Shown here: positions 16,101 through 17,227 of the stretch, piece by piece
Numbering within the stretch: the first letter of the stretch is position 1
Layout of the letters: the number at the start of each line of letters is the position of its first letter
DNA from: CAYGZA01 sp964354135
GTDB lineage: Bacteria > Planctomycetota > Planctomycetia > Pirellulales > Thermoguttaceae
Length of the DNA: 18,394 nucleotides
NCBI GenBank assembly: GCA_964354135.1
Contig: CAYGZA010000101.1
Coordinates: 1 to 18,394, forward strand
Reading direction: 5' to 3'
Made by a program: the position numbers and the translations under genes
Notes under the pieces: model-generated
What the model was told of the DNA's origin: nothing
The model's input: the letters and a program-made list of their open reading frames with translations, nothing else
Databases searched by the model: none

Positions 16101-16693
16101 GCGGCCAAAATGAACTCCTGGTTCGTGGCCGGATCGACGCTCGGCACGATGCTGCGGATGTACAGGCCGTCCAGGTCGTCCTCGCCCAACACCGTCCACT
16201 CCGCGCCGCCGGTCGTCGTCTTGAGGATCCCGGCCCCCAATCCTCCCATATACCCGCTACTGACCCTGGCGGTTGCCGCGTAGAGAGTCATGTGCGCGGG
16301 ATCAGCCGGACTGAAGGCAATGTCGCTAACGGAGAGCGATGGAAACTGATCGGTCCGGGTCCACCAGTCGGGCTCCGCGTCCGTCGCGTTGTCCGTCGTC
16401 CAGATGCCACCGTTCGCCGTGGCCACGTAGACGCGATTCGGGTTGCCCGGCTCCACGGCAATGGCCTCGATGGCGCCGGCGACCGGGTTGTTCTGATCCG
16501 CCATGCCGGCCACTTGGCCGTTTTGGATCGGCCCTGGTCCTTGCTCGATCCAAGTGGGGATGCCTGGCAAGTCAACGACTGCCACCAGGAGTGCCCGTTC
16601 CTCCAGCGGCTCTAAACATAACTTGTGTACTTGCCATTGCTTGCGGGACTCCTTGCGGCGGCCCTGATTGCGACGAGACTTGTTTCGGGCCAT
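1..16693 (-). CDS. Giant LEPR-XLL multidomain surface/secreted protein (partial, 3' end outside window)
   Basis: One open frame of at least 5,564 codons starts at the ATG at 16693-16691 and is still open at the left edge. AGGAG (16699-16703) lies 5 nt before the ATG and supports this start. Domain order by residue: basic N-terminus with LEPLEERALL (27-36); BNR propeller region (about 45-870); small beta module (870-950); linker (950-1080); unassigned beta-rich region (1080-2780); RTX nonapeptides (2863-3632); seven-repeat propeller (3665-4082); beta-helix 1 (4083-4578); CBM-like domain (4598-4755); KNH-like domain (4783-4883); beta-helices 2 and 3 (from 4885 and 5182). Spot checks of frame at 16693, 10079, 4436, 2024 and 1136 all agree, so there is no frameshift. 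Planctomycetes are known for giant LEPR-XLL proteins built from such modules. A secreted or cell-surface role is inferred; ligand and export route are unknown. No catalytic domain was recognised. Confidence 0.93.
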   Translation of the reverse strand, partial: MARNKSRRNQGRRKESRKQWQVHKLCLEPLEERALLVAVVDLPGIPTWIEQGPGPIQNGQVAGMADQNNPVAGAIEAIAVEPGNPNRVYVATANGGIWTTDNATDAEPDWWTRTDQFPSLSVSDIAFSPADPAHMTLYAATARVSSGYMGGLGAGILKTTTGGAEWTVLGEDDLDGLYIRSIVPSVDPATNQEFILAAASEPWWTGVLGDRGGIYRSRDGGVRWEKISGTVVPADGRDNDGDGDIDEAGEEAIPLGSVIQLVADPGNPLHFYAALAGDFDRNPADNRENDGLTWSNKGIYRSEDGGLTWFKVSNAIVLPADGDGNDNDNDGFIDGADPHEEMQLVQRIELAVSPAAGNRVYAALVRPRIDPVTGQITTDRDRVISGVFYSDNQGGAWSQVNNVPEVRSGNLHISLLPHRTEADVFFFGGDTMLVNNQWVAELYRVTASTGNWTPIVMNGAHGTSPHADSRDMVYASDDTILEADDGGLYRLLDPDNAANNRRWQSAIGDDLGITEQNSIAYDARNNIVCSGNQDTGSTEQTATNSLTWGSVRTATNPNTYMLGDGNFSQAVDTSNAGFVYRYSMANNFRDFYRRRFDDGNVRHDIGPGNSEVEGIRLAAGNGGVRSGLHARDRIYDDQPDPDPDAGRFARIRFVLNANNPQRMLIGYQGLYESLDGGRTVQQLTIAAGDEDFVTALAYGGRNEDGTRNDEVFYAARWDDIYVRSAAGAAPMPAPVPGARMIVDIAMDPANWREAYAVDDSHLFMTDDGGGHWYDITGRLPTVIGDLRAVEVARVAGQRIVLVGGQGGLYRAANPNRNSPPPEWTEYGQGLPNVLVTDIVYQPRDVANNTTDDVLVVGTFGRGAWKIDNPSNTLAVDGVLQITGDANPDRVKLIRDQHNPLVLNVFVNNDTPTPTRQVQLSTLTSIVFNGGLGVDTLTIDTSYGVIDLPEAIAFDGGDGMDQFVREGAAISAALNQVNGEYRSATANDRDGGSQRVEFTSVEGATDPMVNPATAIAQFRAGLPRLSALSPRMNQDGLLGQALPGLGRSAGGALNRGQPWQPPVSDEGAIGEAVPAPLFGSSAGEVLRRMIEEGTGAFRLSEIDNTITTLDQLRDKLDGLDAEAGNVTYSEADGVTRFDVEVKKNLRGTADLSVLGMENALDIRGQAEISADVTMHLVLGADPSGFFLDADGAADPILTVENIQVVGGNAKGGGRFGFLGVDIIDDPNNPNTLTYDPEVKLSLFLHELADPWTGQTDGLIRLHELDWLPDGMVTSTLEGNPAAPDVTLELTFEVAAVLPGDLPPFTLGNAHVTVTWADVEDPASFEVTASVGPGEDLKNFLETTVSQVSEGLDMLANWTNQIASADLMGVKILLANKSLGELLGGTATPRIIPDDQVLSVGSESVQGDFKKFTVVVEDNLQQMGIAAGDSVTYLGADNIDHTGTVDSVEGGFLTIRYDAAANQTPHATAPNLRIQRGGSLERQIKAFLGDFANPLTLSAKVPTIQELVLELADLAGVDPSAIGLTSSGTGANRVIEIAPVFNLDPIAMTETLDFADDIPGLTFEGSVDLNLSIDPTIRLPLGIRVGSGIALEDRFYLKADGNPQFTADVTASVVPNIDGSIGFLDVHLGPDPDVIPPDGVNNGVVIQATVGIVLTDPGTAGADNRILLEELTPANLGLGSVFDVTASGMVDIDGLEIAATVGGDALGSIRIALEGEGGDSAPGHFESPEELTDPVQLPQRLLDGITGTTNFTNFNNITPEMILNMLGVLLDRLDALGSGGAMGTEIPFVNTSLSDLVQMGQALLAELQDYATVIGDDVATAGALQGWLNSQLGANAVTVTTSPDDIRFAFQYSIGLNETLPLGFDLDLLGSLVTLDAEGHLALSGSVTVVLGLGISTAPGDNILERVFLDAATSQITVNATASAGYDLSNPSDGDLTDPGEGPAVGFSAGVVGISIEAVDARALVDLGLTVDILGGPSGANELTLQEIVDGASGRIPFNQIIAGNFTGSAQAIIPLDGDGTPGVATDPAALAPGDAIVEIAGRLADLVNNPIVVLTVPPDAARIAHHGEPVESNDPDDLGVDDPLTEAELEDLLDAFVIETHNLSGLAEGILSWGNLWDGLRRLLGHLQTALESEVLQHNVPLVGNRLSAAARFIEDVRDGLLGAAAEGPEDVRQMLFDLLGPGASGIDVIRDRNNSGAPDPDDIEMPINTGSAVEYRLPLGGDYALAEAIDFDIGIPGLGLRVDPGSQVTVDLHWTLDLAFGINTTDGFYLLTNPQDDLIVNVDATIPGFNAHGELGFLRLDITDGNPASRLDFDFAVNLTDPIGRDNRLTLNEMLSGSFSASDIVSATADLTADVNLMLAASIAGTGGSLPRITADFDLYWNFLDVRTDAGTLDFGGPPQIAFENIQLDVGSFFSRFAKPILDVIDTVISPFQPILDVLTARLPVFSDIEFARDALDVNPVDGKVTLMELAEAFGLVSSGFVSAIEALVDIGTTVSDILDNLPAAGSEVTINLGRLDLGSVDPRAIDGLSRFAPDDFHTPPAFTPRQQIENRANDPGASAFDTGANQFFTQGDSVGGDAANPVFRFPILENPTSAIKLLLGQDIDLFYLDVPKLELEFGADWFFPIVGPLGIQLVGEVTAMADLAFGFDTRGLRRAIRDDAPEAVFEGFYVSDTENPDGTGRDVPEASLSGSIDAYGAVNLLLVSAGIGGGLKATVNANLNDVDGDGRLYFFGGNPNEFTNCFLGLSGDLTARLSARLTVGFWPLKKTWRFDIAEMKLLDFNIGCTPPTPPELATPDPDNPGTLLLNMGPRADQRGADYGGDGDEVFRVRPKKDNAGTNIPGVVLVSWGKYEKEYPQAGQPPVSRIWADGGAGNDSILIDQDTPVTADLQGGANDDTLVAGALGATLRGGPGNDLLTGSPSLVDADYLYGDDGDDMLLGGPGNDWLEGGIGNDELQGQDGDDTLLGQASDDALAGGAGDDRLEGGTENDELLGDDGDDDLYGGPGIDVLQGGEGNDELYGEGDGDFLQGDAGIDTLEGGLGNDHLSGGDGNDTLRGGDGNDDLAGNGGDDHLFGDAGNDTIRGGGGIDTIHGGTENDMLYGDSGGDFVYGDSGGDFVYGDAGNDDLHGDAGTDVLGGGSGADTLRGGTEGDLLWGDSGNDQLYGEDGDDVLFGVGGTDTLYGGTGLDSLYGGDQDDELWGGSENDRLWGDAGNDTLHGNTGNDTLYGDAGDDYAEGNAGNDQLFGGTGRDVLLGLTGQDRIEGNEDEDLLYGGDDNDQLYGRECSDRLYGGEGADELYGGEAVDFLYGEAGNDALHGEAGNDQLDGGAGTDTLRGGAGNDLVYGGGGVGDQLFGEADDDRLFGSDDGGEDPDFNDAVYFGDVIDGGPGKNEIRGLGGADLLTGGEGEDTIDGGASGDRIRGGGGNDLIYGGAGNDLLAGEGGNDYVYGQQGNDQITGDAGDDVLDGGTGTDTLAGGSGLDELLGGGGAGDNLDGGDDDDVLRGSDDGADVLQGGAGRDRLLGNGGNDALLGGPGDDILDGGPGDDTLWRESGSDVLLGSADHDALYGHNSAGAGDDNAVDYLYGDFGTNGNEAGSGRDRLFGQGGNDLLFGEADDDQIDAGGGASNLVDYGTGDPGNPDDFVPPAPTPDPTLSATDFSRAAASLPTGVDYRGRWSEFAASATEQGTSGDPGLSLEPVMAADSAGGQYVAWADSRNGNFEIYVVRHAAGAWQQLAGSARDGGISTTFGSSRRPSIALDASGQPIVAWTELSGGSSDIYAARFDPAANGGQGAWVAIGSSLGAGGISGTGAADYAAIVQTADGPVVAWLDSSSGTAQVYARRFSGGAWQELGAGGAGGGGISNSASSIDEFALATDGTKVAVAWSQPVPASHEVYVRELTGGLWNELATSASGGGISNTAGESRFPTLAYHGGAMFAAWGDNTNGRYDLYAVRYDGAAWSAAGTGANTGGGVSNTAAQVRQPRLMAGGSRLYLAWLEDRVTPAVPCDTDPPPALSVLFAKRWNGTAFVEDLPGDASHQGLSVTGGVAQTLSLAVDQSGRPFVAWQDAREGTPEAYVRGNTAQTATLYYVNDASTVGDLFTTAPGAAGNTGQTTASPKASVQQILDAYDLEPGDVILVDAGTYAGTVSIAAGDAGVMIFGAPGRAADLQGTVTVAAADVTLQRLNLSGGVTVNSADRFTAFDNRIAGAGLTLDGGTDAQVFHNAFQAAANNVTLTGVAANPVVEFNRIDSGSTGIRTSGAGTSNVSIRGNAIAVSGTGISLAAPAGGAIRGNDISGNNTGLNVAVAFDGIIEDNAIHGGSAGVQYGAAAALSNNRIYRNLIGVMATVAGEADGFGFVDATQPNDIYDNTTGVQLTGRMQNQYIHDNTTGVTGSGILGGSDLEHANRIEANATGASFSGPIQFNRIARNTVGIAAASGQLVAHNLIYRNAQAGLRIQGRSDVRVFHNTFYATAGDNIRIDGASQQVEIRNNVLWAEAGYDIYVADDSTGGFFSDSNDLHSSGTGKLVHWTRDFTDILDWQEDVYRFDLGSIGRMAVNPLWSEPRFASRGQDDYRIFDQVARLRMTGPTIDAGDPRADQGLPAHYTNLLANPGFESGLAGWSATPSGGTRSANPAPWEGGAYFFPQSNAAATLDQTVDLLAAGFTAGELDGGGLAAVFGGRIRSQAEAPADRGELTVFFLDGAGSEMRQVTVKAENVADRWELVGGREPVAAGTRLIRFRFSAVRQSGTENNSYFDGAFLHVHTNTEAPNLGAYGNTAHELAQNLAQHIALRSPDLYKDWERDRQLAIRWDSFGNAADAPVRIDLYQDGPDGPALLLNIAPNAPDTGRFDWIAGNSGIDFGTYGLRVQLSLVGNRTVIDRSTEAFAVPENTTTFYVNDGSTAGDEHTSAAGSNRNTGRLPDRPKPYPNNVLRIYTLGPTHTVYVDTGIYPLLYPLRIANVAGLGDDEGFAMTGPTDMARTALWRHANRYTVAPILELDDADFVTLAHLTLQGGQYGLWARRGSTNLSAGYITITSHTLDGVRIDTGSSAASLDHMTASYNGRYGLYSDGAIGTLTDGVFASNADTGIYLYHPGSAVVEGNEAANNGGYGIYVDNYGGTTAVIGDPDLTQADGNRVHNNARDGVYAYGAVTVAGNAVYGHPGVNDVDIRLSGVAQATRNAVFEITPPITVYYVNDAALNAAGDWTTAPGDDGNSGLSAAAPKASIRAVLEAYDLGPGSIIRVDDGAYDLGVNIILTAGDAGVTIEGFHDDAYPARRALINRGNTASGSYAFELTNADHLTLDHLAITGAYDGIYAANNADSDRVTISNSTVYANYDRGIYLLQTNDDATITRNKLYGLPGGASTDNQLRGIWLEGSGGAVSENTVFSTPYEGIYVSGPRHRVSDNHVYNAGTGIYAYYGDSGADRIVISGNLVHDNTAKGIYGYYRTLVTGNTVYGQSGTYDVGIEMSGFETEARGNIVYGNYNGMSVGNGTLTTDNRVFLNSNAGIVADSDAMVRDNRIYSNAVGLYLGYYASQEAADNLIWDNAQQGVLVEAYYRYGPRLRNNTIYQP
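1175..2041 (-). other. Parallel beta-helix segment 2 with YYVND-like entry module
   Basis: Opens with TTFYVNDGSTAGDEHTSAAG and VYVDTGIYPLLYPL, a diverged second copy of the entry module at 4448. Beta-helix turns follow (LAHLTLQGGQYGLWARRGST, SHTLDGVRIDTGSS, SDGAIGTLTDGVF, EGNEAANNGGYGIYVDNYGG). It ends with HPGVNDVDIRLSG just before the third entry module. Confidence 0.8.
2045..2345 (-). other. Kre9/KNH-like Ig-fold domain
   Basis: Residues about 4783-4883 show LRSPDLYKDWERD, LAIRWDSFGN, VRIDLYQDGPDG, LLNIAPNAPDTG, FDWIAGN and GLRVQLSLVG. This order (I-x-W, then V-x-I-x-L-Y-x-x-G, then I-A-x-x-x-P-(N/D)-x-G, then W-x-(I/V)) matches the KNH-like domain common in bacterial secreted proteins. 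It probably is a structural spacer. Confidence 0.55.
2430..2900 (-). other. Carbohydrate-binding-like jelly-roll domain (CBM4/9-like)
   Basis: Residues about 4598-4755 begin LLANPGFESGLAGWS, the typical opening of CBM4/9-like and related jelly-roll domains. Alternating strands follow (GAYFFPQSNAAATLDQTVDL, LTVFFLDGAGSEM, RLIRFRFSAVRQSG) and the end is NSYFDGAFLHV, resembling the usual D-(N/G)-x-x-x-x-(V/L) last strand. Sugar binding is inferred from family resemblance. Confidence 0.6.
2960..4448 (-). other. Parallel beta-helix segment 1 with YYVND entry module
   Basis: Opens with LYYVNDASTVGDLFTTAPG, PKASVQQILDAYDLEPGD and VDAGTY, the usual start of right-handed beta-helix (pectin-lyase-like, NosD/DUF1565-like) domains. 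It then has many turns of the N-x-I-x-x-N-x-x-G type (SIRGNAIAVSGTGI, IYRNLIGV, IRNNVLWAEAGYDIYV). It ends with the characteristic PTIDAGDPRADQG. Such folds bind or cleave polysaccharides, or serve as adhesive fibres; no catalytic residues could be assigned. Confidence 0.85.
4450..5700 (-). other. Second beta-propeller with seven repeats
   Basis: Residues about 3665-4082 contain seven repeats of about 50-60 residues with the pattern (P)-x-(I/L)-A-x-D-x-x-G-x-x-x-V-A-W-x-(D/E), then (D/E)-(I/V)-Y-(A/V)-x-R, G-x-W, and GGIS. The VAW landmarks read QYVAWADS, PIVAWTE, PVVAWLDS, AVAWSQ, MFAAWGDN, LYLAWLED and PFVAWQDA. An extra leading strand ending in RGRWSEF precedes repeat 1 and the last repeat lacks its G-x-W strand, which fits closure of a circular propeller by the N-terminal strand. 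Repeat 6 has a short insert with a Cys. Ligand unknown. Confidence 0.8.
5800..8105 (-). repeat. RTX / hemolysin-type calcium-binding nonapeptide block
   Basis: Residues about 2863-3632 are almost entirely G-G-x-G-x-D-x-L-x-G-type nonapeptides, roughly 80 units (for example GGPGNDWLEGG, GDAGNDTLHG, GGGGNDLIYGG). In the RTX family these units fold into a calcium-loaded parallel beta-roll outside the cell and stay unfolded in low-calcium cytoplasm. Two non-canonical insertions occur, at about 6490-6610 (FGSDDGGEDPDFND) and 5890-6000 (YGHNSAGAGDDNAVDY). The block is far longer than in typical toxins and lies in the middle of the protein, not near the C-terminus. A single Cys appears at YGRECSDRL (near 6850). 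Confidence 0.95.
7334..7398 (-). repeat. Perfect 27-bp tandem duplication inside the RTX block
   Basis: The 27 bases at 7334-7360 are repeated exactly at 7361-7387, and the first 11 bases of a third unit follow (7388-7398). Each unit encodes nine residues, giving GDSGGDFVY twice in a row. Neighbouring RTX units differ from each other at DNA level, so this pair looks recently duplicated. Confidence 0.95.
8350..8700 (-). other. End cap of the beta-rich region before the RTX block
   Basis: Residues about 2665-2780 have alternating strands (SLSGSIDAYGAVNLLL, LTARLSARLTVGF), an acidic loop NDVDGDGRLYF of EF-hand-like character, and close with LLDFNIGC and a Pro-rich hinge (TPPTPPELATP). The hinge and the following VFRVRPKK segment lead straight into the RTX repeats. 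It contains two of the few cysteines in the protein. Confidence 0.45.
9690..10062 (-). repeat. Beta module copy 4 (residues about 2211-2335)
   Basis: Landmarks are EYRLPLGGDYALA, VTVDLHWTLDLAFGI, TDGFYLLTN, GELGFLRLDITDG, VNLTDPIGRDNRLTLNEML. It pairs closely with copy 2. The acidic D-x-x-G-R-D-N-R turn near the end could bind calcium, which is inferred only. Confidence 0.65.
10070..10440 (-). other. Amphipathic helical segment within the beta-rich region
   Basis: Residues about 2085-2208 are helix-forming rather than beta, for example TEAELEDLLDAFVIE, LRRLLGHLQTALES and LSAAARFIEDVRDGLLG, with a VPLVGNRL motif between them. A second helical stretch with LDVLTARLPVFSD and VDGKVTLMELAEAF lies near 9290-9400. 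They sit between beta-module copies and probably act as spacers. Confidence 0.5.
10735..11142 (-). repeat. Beta module copy 3 (residues about 1851-1987)
   Basis: Landmarks are ETLPLGFDLDLLG, LERVFLDA, a short acidic loop NPSDGDLTDPGEG, VGFSAGVVGISIE and the end ANELTLQEI. The GFL landmark is weaker here, but strand order and the E-L-x-L-x-E end are kept. Confidence 0.5.
11670..12059 (-). repeat. Beta module copy 2 (residues about 1545-1675)
   Basis: Landmarks are LTFEGSVDLNLSID, LEDRFYLKADG, GSIGFLDVHLG, GIVLTDPG and the end ADNRILLEEL. It is the clearest partner of copy 4, sharing GFL, LTDP and DNR-x-x-L-x-E-L. Confidence 0.65.
12900..13310 (-). repeat. Beta module copy 1 (residues about 1128-1265)
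   Basis: First and most diverged copy. It shows the shared order of landmarks: strands (FDVEVKKNLRGTADL), a GFFLDADG segment matching the FYL-x-x-DG landmark, RFGFLGVDIIDD matching the GFL-x-V landmark, and a final DGLIRLHEL matching the D-x-x-L-x-L-x-E-L end. It is of similar length to the other copies. Confidence 0.55.
13460..13850 (-). other. Low-complexity linker
   Basis: Residues about 950-1080 are rich in Gly, Pro, Ala, Leu and Gln (for example GLPRLSALSPRMNQDG and GRSAGGALNRGQPWQPP) and show no domain motif. It probably is a flexible linker between the propeller region and the long beta-rich region. The reading frame continues through it without interruption. Confidence 0.5.
13850..14085 (-). 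other. Small beta module after the propeller (ITGDANPDRV...FNGGLGVDTL)
   Basis: Residues about 870-950 begin with ITGDANPDRVKLIRD and VLNVFVNND, then FNGGLGVDTLTID and FDGGDGMDQF. The two GG-x-G-x-D turns resemble single RTX-type turns. The pattern is a module I recognise from other large planctomycete proteins, where it typically follows a propeller or precedes RTX sequence. No named family is assigned. Confidence 0.5.
15673..15740 (-). other. Asp-rich probable calcium-binding loop 2 in the BNR propeller
   Basis: The sequence PADGDGNDNDNDGFIDGADP repeats the pattern of the loop at 15943-15998 one repeat further on. In both cases PADG precedes the acidic run and a strand with (L/V)V..(I/V)...V.P follows, so the loop looks duplicated together with its blade. 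Confidence 0.6.
15943..15998 (-). other. Asp-rich probable calcium-binding loop 1 in the BNR propeller
   Basis: An insertion in the propeller reads ADGRDNDGDGDIDEAGEE, with the alternating Asp/Asn and Gly pattern of thrombospondin type-3 or EF-hand-like calcium loops. It sits between two blades, just after an Asp-box repeat. A second copy occurs at 15673-15740. Calcium binding is inferred from the residue pattern. Confidence 0.6.
16586..16615 (-). other. LEPR-XLL motif at protein N-terminus
   Basis: Residues 27-36 read LEPLEERALL, a good match to the LEPR-XLL signature found near the N-terminus of very large planctomycete proteins. It follows 26 residues rich in Arg, Lys and Gln (MARNKSRRNQGRRKESRK and onward) and is followed by only a short hydrophobic stretch (LLVAVV). 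There is no classical Sec signal peptide with a long hydrophobic core and no twin-arginine motif of Tat type. The motif is generally thought to mark proteins sent to a dedicated sorting or export path, but its mechanism is not established. Confidence 0.85.
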
Positions 16694-16851
16694 GAGTTCT
16701 CCTTTCGGCCGCCGATAGGATGAGGGCCGGCTTGTCCGCCGGCGAACGGGCTTCTCGAAACTCGCGAAACCTAAAATAGCTGAAGAGTTGACTCTCCGAA
16801 AGCGAATTGCGTCACGGATTCTTGGAAAAATGGCTTCCTTGACCCGAATGG
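16694..16851. promoter_or_regulatory. Leader of the giant gene, with SD and small inverted repeats
   Basis: These 158 bases lie between the Tat remnant and the giant gene's ATG. A Shine-Dalgarno AGGAG (minus strand, 16699-16703) precedes the ATG by 5 nt. A hairpin with 6-bp GC arms (GCCGGC, 16726-16731 and 16738-16743) lies 33 nt upstream of the ATG. A 12-bp inverted repeat AGAGT-TG-ACTCT is at 16784-16795, close to an AT-rich TATTTT that could be a -10 element, but no convincing -35 is seen. The promoter is therefore a guess. Confidence 0.35.
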
Positions 16852-17034
16852 TCAGGATTCTCTGCCGAGCATCAAGGCCTTCGGCAGGTGGGGCTTGAGT
16901 TTGGCCGAACGCCTTGATTTCGGCCAAGCCACCGGTGCGGAGCGGCTGTCTCTGAGGATCACCAATCCGGTTGCCCCGATCGCCGAGGCCGTGATAAACT
17001 TGCGTCGGTTGAGGTGGGCTTGGCGGGTGCGCAT
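16852..17034 (-). pseudogene. Tat-leader remnant of a planctomycete oxidoreductase-like gene
   Basis: A 60-codon frame starts at ATG 17034-17032 with a strong Shine-Dalgarno GGAGGA (17041-17046) 6 nt upstream. Residues 1-32 form a textbook Tat leader: MRTRQAHLNRRKFITASAIG, then ATGLVILRDSRSA. Such leaders are typical of planctomycete Gfo/Idh/MocA-type oxidoreductases. After SA the sequence turns into a short basic tail (PVAWPKSRRSAKLKPHLPK) and stops; no enzyme domain follows in this or the other frames before the giant gene. I infer a gene cut off after its signal peptide. A genuine small exported peptide is possible but less likely. An upstream extension of the frame to 17526 has no SD and overlaps the divergent gene. 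Confidence 0.55.
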
Positions 17035-17192
17035 GTTCGTTCCTCCGGCGGCTTGGGTGAGGCAGCCTTCCGCGGTCGTCCCGGCGGGAACGGCCATCGG
17101 GCCGGTGCAAGTTCTCTCGGCCGCCAGTATGGGACCCGCGCGGCGCCGCTGCCAGGGCCTCGTGGCGGAGGGACCAGCGACGAACGAGAGCA

Positions 17193-17208
17193 GGGCGGAG
17201 CGCCGCCC
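17193..17208 (+). promoter_or_regulatory. Small GC hairpin just upstream of the TIM-barrel gene's SD
   Basis: GGGCGG (17193-17198), a 4-nt AGCG loop and CCGCCC (17203-17208) form a perfect 6-bp stem, ending 5 nt before AGGAG. In the mRNA it could influence ribosome access. In such GC-rich DNA it may also be chance. Confidence 0.25.
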
Positions 17209-17213
17209 CCAAC

Positions 17214-17218
17214 AGGAG
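17214..17218 (+). promoter_or_regulatory. Shine-Dalgarno site deciding the start at 17228
   Basis: AGGAG lies 9 nt before the ATG at 17228. The same frame is open further upstream to 16895, but that stretch has no comparable site, runs antisense to the Tat remnant and would bury the Tat leader inside the protein, so 17228 is the start. Confidence 0.8.
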
Positions 17219-17227
17219 AACGACCCG

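Larger units (their letters stand above)
14085..16560 (-). other. BNR / Asp-box beta-propeller region (Vps10/sortilin-like, WD40/YVTN/BNR superfamily)
   Basis: Residues about 45-870 carry repeated propeller signatures. Clear Asp-box motifs (S-x-D-G-G-x-x-W) are YRSRDGGVRWEKIS (about 16007-16051) and YRSEDGGLTWFKVS (about 15759-15805). Weaker copies are FYSDNQGGAWSQV (near 15500), LYESLDGGRT (near 14670) and LFMTDDGGGHWYDI (near 14390). Between them recur strands such as NRVYVATANGGIW, and the region closes with GTFGRGAWKID, as photosystem-II-assembly-like and sortilin-like BNR proteins do. The length of over 800 residues suggests a 10-blade or double propeller. Such domains usually bind ligands or glycans. 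Sialidase activity is not implied, since I see no catalytic arginine triad context. Confidence 0.85.
17035..17227. other. Intergenic region between divergent start sites
   Basis: These 193 bases separate the start of the Tat remnant (minus) from that of the TIM-barrel gene (plus). They hold the two Shine-Dalgarno sites and a GC hairpin at 17193-17208. The region is GC-rich, and I could not recognise a sigma-70 promoter or a riboswitch in it. Confidence 0.5.

Noticed and set aside
16694..16851. In-frame N-terminal extension of the giant protein beyond 16693
   Set aside because: The frame is open upstream but encodes no signal peptide or domain, and the ATG at 16693 has a well-placed AGGAG and gives the expected short distance to the LEPR-XLL motif.
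16895..17227. Upstream extension of the TIM-barrel gene to an ATG at 16895
   Set aside because: It lacks a good SD, lies antisense to the Tat remnant and would place the Tat leader inside the protein. The start at 17228 has AGGAG 9 nt upstream.
16694..17227. Riboswitch or small RNA in the intergenic regions
   Set aside because: No known riboswitch core could be recognised; only short hairpins are present.
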